From contig NZ_JBCITM010000009.1 of the NCBI RefSeq assembly GCF_039414295.1, forward strand, positions 1 through 64,000: a stretch of DNA of 64,000 bases, given 5' to 3'. Under the pieces are notes generated by a model. That model was not told where the DNA came from and searched no databases. It saw only the letters and a list, made by a program, of their open reading frames with translations. This document shows positions 8,166 through 16,586 of this stretch, in pieces. The first letter of the stretch is position 1. Each line of letters opens with the position of its first letter. This stretch comes from Anoxynatronum sibiricum. Its GTDB lineage: Bacteria; Bacillota; Clostridia; Peptostreptococcales; Tindalliaceae. Position numbers and translations under genes: made by a program.

Positions 8166-9095
8166 ATGTATAAGTATATTCTCAGAAGACTGCTTTTACT
8201 GATTCCGGTGATCCTGGGTGTAACCTTCATCATCTTCACCATGATGTATTTTACACCGGGCGACCCTGCACGAATCATTCTGGGAGAACAGGCATCAGAA
8301 ACAGATGTACAGCGCCTGCGCGCTGAAATGGGCCTGGATGATCCCTTTTTTATTCAGTTTGGCCGCTATATTAAAGACGTGGCGGTAAATCAGGATCTTG
8401 GACGGTCTTACCGAAGCAACCGGTCTGTCACCGGCGAACTGGTGGCCCGTTTCCCCACCACCCTGAAACTGGCTGGTTTGGGGGTGTTGGTGGCGGTGGC
8501 CATGGGGATTCCCATAGGCATCATATCAGCCACTAAACAATATTCGTTTTTTGATAACTTTTCCATGGTACTGGCGTTGGTAGGGGTTTCCATGCCAAAC
8601 TTCTGGCAGGGGATGATGCTCATACTGGTCTTCTCCGTTTACCTGGGCTGGTTCCCATCATCAGGCTTCTCAACCTGGAAACACATGATACTCCCCGCCC
8701 TCACCATCGGCACTTCCACAGCAGCGGTGATTACCCGTATGACCCGCTCCAGCATGCTTGAAGTGGTTCGCCAGGATTACATACGAACCGCCCGTGCAAA
8801 GGGTCAGGTGGAGTCCAAGGTGATCAATCGTCATGCCCTTAAAAACGCGTTGATTCCCATTTTGACTGTTGTAGGCCTGCAGTTTGGATATCTGCTGGGC
8901 GGCGCGGTGTTAACAGAAACCATTTTTTCCATTCCCGGTCTGGGAAACCTGATGGTTCAGTCCATCAGAACCAGAGATTTTCCCATGGTGCAGGGAGGCG
9001 TTCTGTTTATCGCCGTCACCTTCAGTTTTGTTAATTTGATAGTCGACATCCTGTATGCTTATGTGGATCCCCGGATCCGATCCCAGTACAAGTAA
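8166..9095 (+). CDS. Peptide ABC transporter permease, DppB type
   Basis: A 309-residue inner-membrane permease. The first helix (residues 7-29, LLLLIPVILGVTFIIFTMMY) and the following FTPGDPARIILG match the DppB N-terminal domain; five further hydrophobic segments follow in the BPD_transp_1 domain. The cytoplasmic EAA loop, which docks to the ATPase, is near 197-215 (DYIRTARAKGQ). C-terminus IVDILYAYVDPRIR is typical. AGGAGG precedes the ATG. It pairs with the DppC-type permease 30 bases downstream. Confidence 0.94.
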   Translation: MYKYILRRLLLLIPVILGVTFIIFTMMYFTPGDPARIILGEQASETDVQRLRAEMGLDDPFFIQFGRYIKDVAVNQDLGRSYRSNRSVTGELVARFPTTLKLAGLGVLVAVAMGIPIGIISATKQYSFFDNFSMVLALVGVSMPNFWQGMMLILVFSVYLGWFPSSGFSTWKHMILPALTIGTSTAAVITRMTRSSMLEVVRQDYIRTARAKGQVESKVINRHALKNALIPILTVVGLQFGYLLGGAVLTETIFSIPGLGNLMVQSIRTRDFPMVQGGVLFIAVTFSFVNLIVDILYAYVDPRIRSQYK

Positions 9096-9125
9096 CCTGG
9101 ATGCCGAAGAGGAGGCCTTACGACG

Positions 9126-10151
9126 ATGCAAGATAAACATGAAGAAAAGCTTGTCCTTGATCAAGAACTGCGAGATGATCCTGTTAAAGAGGATCAGCAT
9201 CGGCACCCGGAGCATCAGATTCATCATGATAGCCAAACCATTGATGCCCCCATTGAATCCACTGTCAACGCAACTGTCAGTTCAGCCATGAAACCCGCCA
9301 ACCAGAAAAAACGGAGCCAGTGGCTTGAAGTCTGGCGCCGGTTAAAGCAAAATAAGGCTGCCATGGTGGGCCTGTTTATTATAACCATTCTCATCCTCAG
9401 TGCTATTTTCGCCCCCTGGATCGCTCCCTATCACTATGATGACCAGGACCTGCTGCGCACCTTCCAGAGCCCCAGCCGGGAGCATCTGCTGGGAACCGAC
9501 AACTTTGGCCGTGACATCCTGTCCCGCATCATTTATGGTTCCAGAATTTCTCTCATGGTCGGCTTTATTGCCGTGAGTATTTCCCTCATCGTAGGTGGAT
9601 TTTTGGGGGCCGTGGCCGGCTACTACGGAGGCCGTTTGGATAACATCATTATGCGGGGAATCGACATCCTCATGGCCATTCCTTCCATACTACTGGCCAT
9701 CTCCATTGTGGCCTCTTTGGGGCCAGGCCTTCGCAACGTGATGATTGCCGTGGGAATCGCCACCATACCCACTTATGCCCGAATTGTACGGGCCTCGGTG
9801 ATCACCATCAAAGACCAGGAGTTTATTGAAGCTGCCCGGGCTGTCGGTGCCAATGACATGCGTATCATATCAAAGCACATCATGCCCAATTCCCTGGCCC
9901 CCCTGATTGTTCAGGGAACCCTGGGTGTGGCCAATGCCATTCTGTCTGCTGCCGGCCTCAGTTTCATCGGCCTGGGCTTTCAACCACCCACACCTGAATG
10001 GGGTGCCATGCTCTCCCAGGGGCGCCAGTACATTCGAGATTACTGGCATATGACCACCTTCCCCGGTCTGGCCATTATGACCACCATTTTTGGTTTAAAC
10101 CTGCTGGGCGATGGATTAAGGGATGCCCTTGATCCAAGGCTCAAGAATTAA
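9126..10151 (+). CDS. Peptide ABC transporter permease, DppC type, with His-rich N-terminal extension
   Basis: A 341-residue permease. The recognisable DppC core begins near residue 62 (SQWLEVWRRLKQNKAAMVGL), with the OppC_N segment and then the BPD_transp_1 domain; the LLGTDNFGRDILSR and FIEAARAVGAND (EAA loop) motifs are intact and it ends LRDALDPRLKN. The first 60 residues are unusual: hydrophilic, acidic, with a His cluster (HRHPEHQIHH at about 26-35). Most DppC proteins have only 10-30 residues there. The start is supported by GAGGAGG 11 bases upstream. The extension should be cytoplasmic. Confidence 0.93.
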   Translation: MQDKHEEKLVLDQELRDDPVKEDQHRHPEHQIHHDSQTIDAPIESTVNATVSSAMKPANQKKRSQWLEVWRRLKQNKAAMVGLFIITILILSAIFAPWIAPYHYDDQDLLRTFQSPSREHLLGTDNFGRDILSRIIYGSRISLMVGFIAVSISLIVGGFLGAVAGYYGGRLDNIIMRGIDILMAIPSILLAISIVASLGPGLRNVMIAVGIATIPTYARIVRASVITIKDQEFIEAARAVGANDMRIISKHIMPNSLAPLIVQGTLGVANAILSAAGLSFIGLGFQPPTPEWGAMLSQGRQYIRDYWHMTTFPGLAIMTTIFGLNLLGDGLRDALDPRLKN

Positions 10152-10166
10152 GAGGGGCTGATTTGA

Positions 10167-11171
10167 TTGAGTGAAGCAACCAAACTGCTGGAAATAAAAA
10201 ATTTAACCATTCACTATATCACCCATGAGGGCACCACCAAGGCTGTGAACAACTTGAGCCTGGAGATCAAAGAGGGTGAAACCCTGGGATTGGTGGGCGA
10301 AACCGGTGCCGGCAAAACCACCACTGCTTTGGGAATTATGCAGTTGGTGCCTGACCCGCCGGGCAAGGTTCTCAGCGGCGAAATTCTGTACCGGGGAGAA
10401 GACCTGCTGAAAAAGCGCCTTTCAGAAATCCGCAAAATCAGGGGTAATAAGATTTCCATGATTTTCCAGGACCCCATGACTTCACTGAACCCGGTGATGA
10501 CCGTTGGTGACCAGATTGCTGAAGTGATCCAGCTGCACCAAAAAGTGAGTGCTGCCGAAGCCACCAAACGTTCCCTCAACATGCTCACCACCGTTGGTAT
10601 TCCACCGGAGCGCTCCACCGAGTACCCTCATCAGTTTTCGGGGGGCATGAAGCAGCGAGTCATCATCGCCATCGCATTGGCCTGTAACCCGGAGCTGCTC
10701 ATTTCCGACGAACCCACCACTGCGCTGGATGTCACCATTCAGGCCCAGGTGCTTGAACTGATGAATAAGCTGAAACGAGAGTTTCGTACTTCCATGATTA
10801 TGATCACTCATGACCTGGGAATTGTGGCTGAAATCTGCGATAACGTGGCCATTATGTATGCGGGGAATGTGGTGGAAAATACCACCAAAGAAAAACTCTT
10901 CACCGACCCTAAACACCCCTACACCCTGGGACTCTTTGGCTCTATTCCCAATATTGAAGAAGACGACGCCCGGCTGAAACCCATTAGAGGGTTAATGCCT
11001 GACCCCACCGACCTGCCGCCTGGCTGTCCCTTCCACCCCCGGTGTCCCAAAGCCATGCCCGTATGCTCTCAGAGGGAGCCTGCCCGCACAGAAATTGCAC
11101 CCGATCACGCGGTGAGCTGTTTTCTTTACGAATCGATTACCCCCGAAGAGGCAGGTGAACTGAATGGCTGA
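10167..11171 (+). CDS. Peptide ABC transporter ATP-binding protein, DppD type
   Basis: A 334-residue ATPase energising uptake. Walker A GETGAGKT (44-51), Q-loop FQDPMTSLNP, signature FSGGMKQR, Walker B LLISDEPTTALD and H-loop ITHD are all present. The C-terminal oligopeptide extension has the spaced cysteines of the OppD/DppD family (CPFHPRCPKAMPVC and a later C). The start codon is TTG, supported by an AGAGGGG site; no ATG or GTG fits. It ends 8 bases inside the next gene, indicating translational coupling. Confidence 0.95.
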   Translation: MSEATKLLEIKNLTIHYITHEGTTKAVNNLSLEIKEGETLGLVGETGAGKTTTALGIMQLVPDPPGKVLSGEILYRGEDLLKKRLSEIRKIRGNKISMIFQDPMTSLNPVMTVGDQIAEVIQLHQKVSAAEATKRSLNMLTTVGIPPERSTEYPHQFSGGMKQRVIIAIALACNPELLISDEPTTALDVTIQAQVLELMNKLKREFRTSMIMITHDLGIVAEICDNVAIMYAGNVVENTTKEKLFTDPKHPYTLGLFGSIPNIEEDDARLKPIRGLMPDPTDLPPGCPFHPRCPKAMPVCSQREPARTEIAPDHAVSCFLYESITPEEAGELNG

Positions 11172-12135
11172 AAAACTGCTGGAAGCCAAACACCTTAAAA
11201 AATACTTTCACACCAAAAAAGGCCTGCTTCATGCAGTGGATGATGTGAACCTCTATATTAACAAGGGTGAAACCCTTGGTCTGGTGGGTGAGTCAGGGTG
11301 TGGCAAGTCTACCACCGGCCGTGTGCTGTTGCGTCTGCTGGAGGCAACCGCCGGAGAAATCTGGTTTGAAGGCGAGAATATTCTCACCTACAACAAAGAT
11401 CAAATGCGGAAAATGCGCCAGGAAATGCAGATTGTCTTTCAGGATCCTTTTGCTTCACTGAACCCTCGGATGAGCATCTCTGAAATCATTTCTGAGCCCC
11501 TGGTGGTCAACAATGTCTACCGGGCTAAAAAAGACATGCAGAAACGAGTGGAGGAACTGATGGATACCGTGGGACTGGCCCGCCGCCTTATCAACACTTA
11601 CCCCCACGAACTGGATGGCGGCCGTCGCCAGCGGATCGGCATCGCCCGGGCCCTGGCCCTGAATCCAAAGTTCATCGTACAGGATGAGCCCGTCTCGGCG
11701 CTGGACGTTTCCATTCAGGCACAGATTCTGAACCTGATGATGGACCTGCAGGCAGAGTTTGGGTTAACATACCTCTTCATTTCCCATGATTTGAGCGTGG
11801 TGAAGCACGTGAGTAACCGAATCGCCGTCATGTACCTGGGTAAAATTGTGGAACTGTCAGAGTACAACAGTATCTTCAAAGATCCCCTTCACCCCTATAC
11901 CCAGGCATTGTTATCGGCCATTCCTGTTCCTTCACTACACTCCAGCAAGGAAAAAATCATTCTGGAAGGGGATATTCCCAGCCCCATTAACCCACCGGAT
12001 GGCTGCCGCTTTTATGGCCGTTGCCAACACAGACAGGAAATCTGCAAGTCCACTACCCCTGAGCTGCGGGAGATAGAACCAGAGCGGTTTGTGGCCTGTC
12101 ATTTCGCAAGAGAGCTGAAGCCTGCCAGTGTATAG
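11164..12135 (+). CDS. Peptide ABC transporter ATP-binding protein, DppF type
   Basis: A 323-residue ATPase that pairs with the DppD-type subunit. Walker A GESGCGKST, Q-loop FQDPFASLNPRM, Walker B FIVQDEPVSALD and H-loop ISHD are present. The ABC signature reads LDGGRRQR instead of LSGGQQQR, a variant that recurs in DppF/OppF subunits of this type, so activity is probably intact. The C-terminus has the GCRFYGRC...C cysteine cluster. Its ATG overlaps the preceding gene by 8 bases. A strong terminator follows at 12243. Confidence 0.94.
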   Translation: MAEKLLEAKHLKKYFHTKKGLLHAVDDVNLYINKGETLGLVGESGCGKSTTGRVLLRLLEATAGEIWFEGENILTYNKDQMRKMRQEMQIVFQDPFASLNPRMSISEIISEPLVVNNVYRAKKDMQKRVEELMDTVGLARRLINTYPHELDGGRRQRIGIARALALNPKFIVQDEPVSALDVSIQAQILNLMMDLQAEFGLTYLFISHDLSVVKHVSNRIAVMYLGKIVELSEYNSIFKDPLHPYTQALLSAIPVPSLHSSKEKIILEGDIPSPINPPDGCRFYGRCQHRQEICKSTTPELREIEPERFVACHFARELKPASV

Positions 12136-12242
12136 AGGCAAGGCAGGGAATAGTGAACAGCAAAAAGTGATTAAAAGCTTAAAATCATTGCAAGTACTAA
12201 ATTGACAACTATTTTGAGAATGCTATTACCTATATGATCAAG

Positions 12243-12287
12243 AAACAGCCTGCGACGTGAGCGAACTCATGCCGCAGGCTGTTTTTT
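12243..12287 (+). terminator. Rho-independent terminator of the transporter operon
   Basis: A stem of about 12 bp (AAACAGCCTGCG / CGCAGGCTGTTT) around an 18-base loop, followed by a T6 run, 108 bases past the DppF-type stop. Confidence 0.9.
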
Positions 12288-12320
12288 ACCCTAAAATCTC
12301 GTATGATCCACTTTTGTATG

Positions 12321-12349
12321 TTGCTATATACGATTTAATGTCGTAAAAT
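12321..12349 (+). promoter_or_regulatory. SigA-type promoter of the AAA/DUF4143 ATPase gene
   Basis: TTGCTA, 17-base spacer, TAAAAT, ending 30 bases before the ATG at 12380. Both hexamers are close to consensus and spacing is ideal. Confidence 0.6.
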
Positions 12350-12379
12350 GGAACCAAGCCAACAAAAGGAGGTATCCTG

Positions 12380-13633
12380 ATGGATTGGATTAAGCGAACC
12401 ATCACAGCACACCTGTTAAACACCATGAAAGCATTTCCCGCTGTCTTAGTAACTGGTCCCCGCCAAGTTGGTAAATCTTCTTTGTTGCAAAAAGTTGCTG
12501 CTGAATACACTTACGTCACTTTCGATAATCCGCTTCTATTGCAGCAGGCAAAGGAGGATCCAGAACTTTTCCTCATGAACCATCATGAACCGGTCATTTT
12601 TGATGAAATCCAGTATGTCCCTGAGCTATTTCCTTATCTTAAAATGCGTATCGACCGTATGCGCTTCGATGCATTGGACAGCCAGCATCCCCCCCAATGT
12701 TTATTCCTGTTGTCTGGATCCCAGGCGTATCATTTAATGGAAAATGTCAGTGAATCCCTGGCTGGCAGACTGGCTATTCTTCCGCTGCAGGGCATCTCCT
12801 TTCGCGAACGCACACAGGTGACCTGTTCACTTCCCTTCGTACCCACTGAAGCCTATCTGACTGTCAGAAAAACAGAAAATGTGGATTCATCAGATATCTG
12901 GACCATCATTCATGGCGGCAGCATGCCACTTCTGGTCTCGTCAGCAGTTGATTGGGAAACCTTTTACGCAAGCTACGTGGCAACCTATATCGAGCGTGAT
13001 GTTCACCAAATCGTCAAAGTGACTGATAAAGGTGATTTTACCCGCTTCATGATAGCAGTCGCTGCCCGAAGTGGCGAACTCGTCAATTACGACAACATCG
13101 CGAAAGATGCAGGCGTATCTGCCACAACGGCAAAAAGATGGATCCAGGTGCTGGAAACATCGGGACTTGTCATGATGTTGTACCCTTACCATAATAACCA
13201 TTTAAAGCGGATGATCAAAACGCCAAAGCTGTATTTTATGGACACGGGTCTGATGGCCTGGTTGACCAGGTGGGTTTCTCCAGAGACCATTCAACACGGC
13301 GCCAAGGCTGGCCAGTTCTTTGAAACCTGGGTCGTGACCGAGATCTACAAGTCTTTCCTGAACGCCGGAAAAACAGGGTCCCACCTATATTATTATCGGG
13401 ATGCCGACCAAAGAGAAATTGATCTTGTTCTGGAAACTGGCCGCGTCATCCATCCCATAGAAATCAAAATGACAGCAAAACCCCATAAAAAAATGGGGCA
13501 GGCATTCCATCTCTTGGCACCCATTGCCCAGGCCGGCGATTTGGAAGTCGGTGATGGTGCCGTGATCAACCAATACCCCCAGGTCATCCTTCTGGATCAA
13601 CATCTGCGGGGAATCCCAGCAGGTTATGTATAA
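12380..13633 (+). CDS. AAA_14/DUF4143 family ATP-binding protein
   Basis: A 417-residue protein of the widespread AAA_14 plus DUF4143 architecture. Walker A is GPRQVGKS (26-33), the Walker B-like motif FDEIQYVPELF (74-84), and the arginine-containing LSGSQAYHLM segment follows. A winged-helix-like region (LVNYDNIAKDAGVSATTAKR) precedes the C-terminal DUF4143 domain, which has a nuclease-like sheet with YYYRDADQREIDLVLE (an E-x-D-containing REase-type motif). Cellular role is unknown for the family. It has its own promoter, an AAAGGAGGT ribosome site and a hairpin on each side, so it is a single-gene insertion between the transporter and mtnK. Such genes are often horizontally gained. Confidence 0.85.
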   Translation: MDWIKRTITAHLLNTMKAFPAVLVTGPRQVGKSSLLQKVAAEYTYVTFDNPLLLQQAKEDPELFLMNHHEPVIFDEIQYVPELFPYLKMRIDRMRFDALDSQHPPQCLFLLSGSQAYHLMENVSESLAGRLAILPLQGISFRERTQVTCSLPFVPTEAYLTVRKTENVDSSDIWTIIHGGSMPLLVSSAVDWETFYASYVATYIERDVHQIVKVTDKGDFTRFMIAVAARSGELVNYDNIAKDAGVSATTAKRWIQVLETSGLVMMLYPYHNNHLKRMIKTPKLYFMDTGLMAWLTRWVSPETIQHGAKAGQFFETWVVTEIYKSFLNAGKTGSHLYYYRDADQREIDLVLETGRVIHPIEIKMTAKPHKKMGQAFHLLAPIAQAGDLEVGDGAVINQYPQVILLDQHLRGIPAGYV

Positions 13634-13638
13634 AATAA

Positions 13639-13673
13639 GGCCGAGAGACTCCCTTTTGAAGGTTCTCTCGGCC
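13639..13673. terminator. Bidirectional hairpin between converging genes
   Basis: GGCCGAGAGA (13639-13648) pairs with TCTCTCGGCC (13664-13673). On the minus strand TTATTTTA follows, so it should terminate mtnK; it also lies 6 bases past the ATPase stop and may end that transcript. Confidence 0.7.
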
Positions 13674-13748
13674 CACTATATCTGAAAAGGATTCTTAAAA
13701 ACAACTTATCCGTACTAAATGCCAGTCTATTTCAGTTATCGTTTATTA

Positions 13749-14924
13749 TCAGATTCCCTGGCAACACGTCTGCTGGGCCAGTTCCCGAATTCTGCCAGGT
13801 CCGTCCCCCGGTACACGAAGCAGCTCAGCTGCCATGGAGATCAGTTCACAATCAATTTCCCGGCGCTGGGCAACATCTTCTATCTTCTCCAAATCGCTGA
13901 CAGTGGTCATTCCCGCCACTCGGCGCACCATTTCTGCTGCGGCATAGCCAGCTGCATCCTCCCACACCTGATGCAGAAATTTTTCAAGCCATGGGGCCGG
14001 CCATTCCCGAGCATCCAGTTTTCGCCAGGAATGACGCATTTCCCTGATAAAGGCTTCCCACAGATCGTCCACCATTTTCAAATGGGTTTCCGGTTTTCCC
14101 TGCGCCATCCAGTTAATGAGCAGGCTGCCCATGAGGAGCCCCACATCAAATCCCATGGGACCATAGGTGGCAAACTCCAAATCAATGACCTTGGCTGATG
14201 TCTGGTCAGCCAGAATGCTGCCTATATGAAGATCACCGTGAATCAGCGCCTGGGCACTGTTGCGGAACCGATATCGCAGGGTTGCCATGCGCTCCAGCAC
14301 CTGAGAGTCTTGCCGCAGGGTCTGCACTTCTTTTCGCTGATCAACTTCTTCCCGATTTCCCCATCCTCCTTCTTTAAAGGGATTGATGAGAATCAGGTCT
14401 TCTGTCAGTCTTGCCAGGTATGGGTTGGCAAACTTCGCTCTTTTTTTTCGTTTTTCCACAGTGGGTTGCCCAAAGTCAGAGGTTTTGCTTAAGACCTGCC
14501 CCAGATAACGCCCCATTTGCTTGCCCAGCAGAGGGAAATGTTCTCCGGCATTCAGTGCTTTCCGCACTTCCTGACGGGGTCGCAGGTCTTGGATAATCAT
14601 CACATAGGCCTGAGGATCATGACGGTATAATTCCGGCACCCGCTCCGGGCAGCACACATGGTGAAGCTGCATGGCAGCCGCTTCAATATTGAGGCGCTCC
14701 GGTGTCAGGGGCCATCCCTTGCCGATGCGGCGCACGTAAGGCAGGGCCTGCTTCACCACCACTGATCGGCCTGGGTCTTCCTCTGACCAGACGCGAAACA
14801 CCAGGTTAATGGTCTGGTCTCCCAGAGCCTCCGCTCTGAGTTGATGGTTAGGGCTGAAAATCCCCTTGCCATTGGGGTCTTTATGCATGTAGGTTACCAC
14901 TGATTCAAGGGTTAATGGTTCCAA
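13749..14924 (-). CDS. mtnK: S-methyl-5-thioribose kinase
   Basis: A 391-residue kinase of the aminoglycoside-phosphotransferase fold that phosphorylates methylthioribose in methionine salvage. Family-specific landmarks are the catalytic loop HGDLHIGSI and the metal-binding VIDLEFATYGPMGFDVG, which separates MtnK from other APH-like kinases; the usual DPEF is DLEF here. I choose the TTG at 14924 because GGAGGAG lies 6 bases upstream; an upstream ATG at 14951 would place this site inside the gene. Length fits MtnK (about 400). No other salvage gene and no SAM riboswitch is visible beside it, so the pathway partner genes must lie elsewhere. Confidence 0.85.
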   Translation of the reverse strand: MEPLTLESVVTYMHKDPNGKGIFSPNHQLRAEALGDQTINLVFRVWSEEDPGRSVVVKQALPYVRRIGKGWPLTPERLNIEAAAMQLHHVCCPERVPELYRHDPQAYVMIIQDLRPRQEVRKALNAGEHFPLLGKQMGRYLGQVLSKTSDFGQPTVEKRKKRAKFANPYLARLTEDLILINPFKEGGWGNREEVDQRKEVQTLRQDSQVLERMATLRYRFRNSAQALIHGDLHIGSILADQTSAKVIDLEFATYGPMGFDVGLLMGSLLINWMAQGKPETHLKMVDDLWEAFIREMRHSWRKLDAREWPAPWLEKFLHQVWEDAAGYAAAEMVRRVAGMTTVSDLEKIEDVAQRREIDCELISMAAELLRVPGDGPGRIRELAQQTCCQGI

Positions 14925-15000
14925 CTGTCTCCTCCTCCCGTCATAAAGCATTGCGTTGTGATATATACCCCTCTTTTAGCTGGTTATGCTTGATTTCGGT

Positions 15001-16242
15001 TCAATCTTCTGATAATGGAGTTTGAAATTGACTGTAGGCATTGAAAATAGTGTTCATTTCCACTGCTCGATGTTTCCATGTATGTTTTTGAACAACAGCA
15101 TCATAAGCTTGTTGAGTGATTTCAGTGCGCTTGGTTTCGTTTTTTAAGTAGTTGTCAACTTTATCCACCAGCTCGCCCGGCTGATTTACATCGTAGTAAA
15201 CCAGGTGTTTATCTTCTTCCAGATCTCCATTACAAAAATGATTGCGGTTGCTCAACACCAGCGTGTGTCTCAGCATAGCACTGAGCACCCGTTCATGTGA
15301 CCCATTGGCGCACACATTCATGTCGTGAATCACCATTTTGCTTTTGGCCATTTCCATCAACAACTGGTGGTAAGGTACGGGACCGTGATCAAAGAGACAC
15401 GGGTGACCTTCCAGCTCCTTCACCTGACAGTTGCCGAACAAGTGAACCTGAAACCCTGACTCCAAAAGTGTTTTTAATGCCTGATATCTGAATTGCTGTC
15501 TTAGACTCTTGTCCATAGCTGCCATTGTTTGAGCTATGAATCGGGATACTGGTTCACTATTTTTGATGATTTCAGTGGATATCTTTTTCTGGCTCAGTAC
15601 TTCCTCCAGGTAATCATCCAATGGCTTATGATAGTGTCCCCTGGCTTTTTCATATACTTCGGTCATAATACTTTGAAATAGTGGTTCTCCAATTGATGCC
15701 AGCGTTTCGTCAAATTCTGTCGGCTTGCCAATAGTACCCGCAAAAATGATGTCTCGTTCCTTATGCATCACAGGCCCGCCGCCAAATGCTCCCGCTTGGT
15801 TCCTTGACATGGATGCTCCATGCATCAGCTGAGCAATGGGAATGTTCCTGTTTATGAACTTTTCGAAGGAGTTCAGAAAGCTGGTTTCATAAAAGCACAT
15901 GAAAACCTGCTGAGGATCCACATCATAAATACGGGTGATATGGTGGAAAGGGTGATCTACAAAAATGATTCCCATAGGGATGCCACATTCTCTCAGGCAT
16001 GTCATCACCTGGTTCGTTCCATTGATGTCCCTCACCATAAATCCATTGAAATGAAAAGCCACATCAACACCCTGATGAATCACGGAAACAGTATGCTTGA
16101 AAATCGACTCCTTGCTTTGATTCGTCTCGATAAAGTCAACTTTCCATCCCAGTTCAACAAGCCCCTGGCCCAGTTCTTCAGCAAAGTGATTCACCACATC
16201 ATACTGAAAGAGTCCCGTTGCCTTGAAAATGATGGCTCTCAT
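15001..16242 (-). CDS. CgeB-like putative glycosyltransferase
   Basis: A 413-residue cytoplasmic protein with a GT-B look. The N-terminal half (MRAIIFKATGLFQYDVVNHF) is a Rossmann-type domain like the DUF3880/CgeB group; the C-terminal half contains HGPVPYHQLLMEMAKSKMVI and SHERVLSAMLRHTLVLSNR, which resemble the nucleotide-sugar-binding end of GT-B transferases in which a surveyor E/R pair contacts the donor. The start at 16242 follows AAGGAG; the longer frame has no site. Its place between motility genes and the Pse genes suggests flagellin glycan work, which is inference; no catalytic assignment is possible. Confidence 0.6.
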   Translation of the reverse strand: MRAIIFKATGLFQYDVVNHFAEELGQGLVELGWKVDFIETNQSKESIFKHTVSVIHQGVDVAFHFNGFMVRDINGTNQVMTCLRECGIPMGIIFVDHPFHHITRIYDVDPQQVFMCFYETSFLNSFEKFINRNIPIAQLMHGASMSRNQAGAFGGGPVMHKERDIIFAGTIGKPTEFDETLASIGEPLFQSIMTEVYEKARGHYHKPLDDYLEEVLSQKKISTEIIKNSEPVSRFIAQTMAAMDKSLRQQFRYQALKTLLESGFQVHLFGNCQVKELEGHPCLFDHGPVPYHQLLMEMAKSKMVIHDMNVCANGSHERVLSAMLRHTLVLSNRNHFCNGDLEEDKHLVYYDVNQPGELVDKVDNYLKNETKRTEITQQAYDAVVQKHTWKHRAVEMNTIFNAYSQFQTPLSED

Positions 16243-16283
16243 ACCCGTCTCCTTCCTATCGCTGTCCACAGCCTCAATGAAAT

Positions 16284-16315
16284 AAAAAAGCCGCCTCCCC
16301 AGCAAAGAAAGCGGC
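16284..16315 (-). terminator. Terminator after the YjfB-like gene
   Basis: On the minus strand GCCGC pairs with GCGGC over a 16-base loop, followed by TTTTTTAT. It lies 45 bases past the stop at 16360 and before the CgeB-like gene. Confidence 0.65.
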
Positions 16316-16359
16316 GATCTCATTCTCTTAATCCATTTCCATTCCTGAGCAGATTCACC

Positions 16360-16563
16360 TTAAAGATACATATCCAGTGCAGCACCCAAATGGGGCATCA
16401 CTGACTGCTCCATGTTGGAAACGGAGGCATCTGCCCGAATCATTTCTTTCAACATTTCCTGCTGCATTTCTGCCGACTCCATGGCCATTTTCAGCACTTT
16501 CACATTGGCCGACTGCTGCACCTGCACCTGGCTTAAACCTGTTGAAGCTGCTGCCACATTCAT
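16360..16563 (-). CDS. YjfB-family putative motility peptide
   Basis: A 67-residue peptide beginning MNVAAASTGLSQVQVQQSAN and carrying a central amphipathic helix (VLKMAMESAEMQQEMLKEMI). This matches the short YjfB family, annotated as putative motility proteins and regulated with flagella in Bacillus; the function is unknown. AAGGAGG lies 7 bases before the ATG. It follows the nucleotidyltransferase gene by 23 bases and ends at a terminator. Confidence 0.75.
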   Translation of the reverse strand: MNVAAASTGLSQVQVQQSANVKVLKMAMESAEMQQEMLKEMIRADASVSNMEQSVMPHLGAALDMYL

Positions 16564-16586
16564 AAGGTTTCCTCCTTTCAGACAGA

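Noticed and set aside
11590..11670. Apparent defect in the DppF-type ABC signature (LDGGRRQR)
   Set aside because: This variant is recurrent in DppF/OppF subunits and all other nucleotide-binding motifs are intact, so it is not evidence of inactivation.
12195..12235. TTGACA near 12204 as a promoter
   Set aside because: The -10 candidates at correct spacing are poor, and it would transcribe straight into the operon terminator at 12243.
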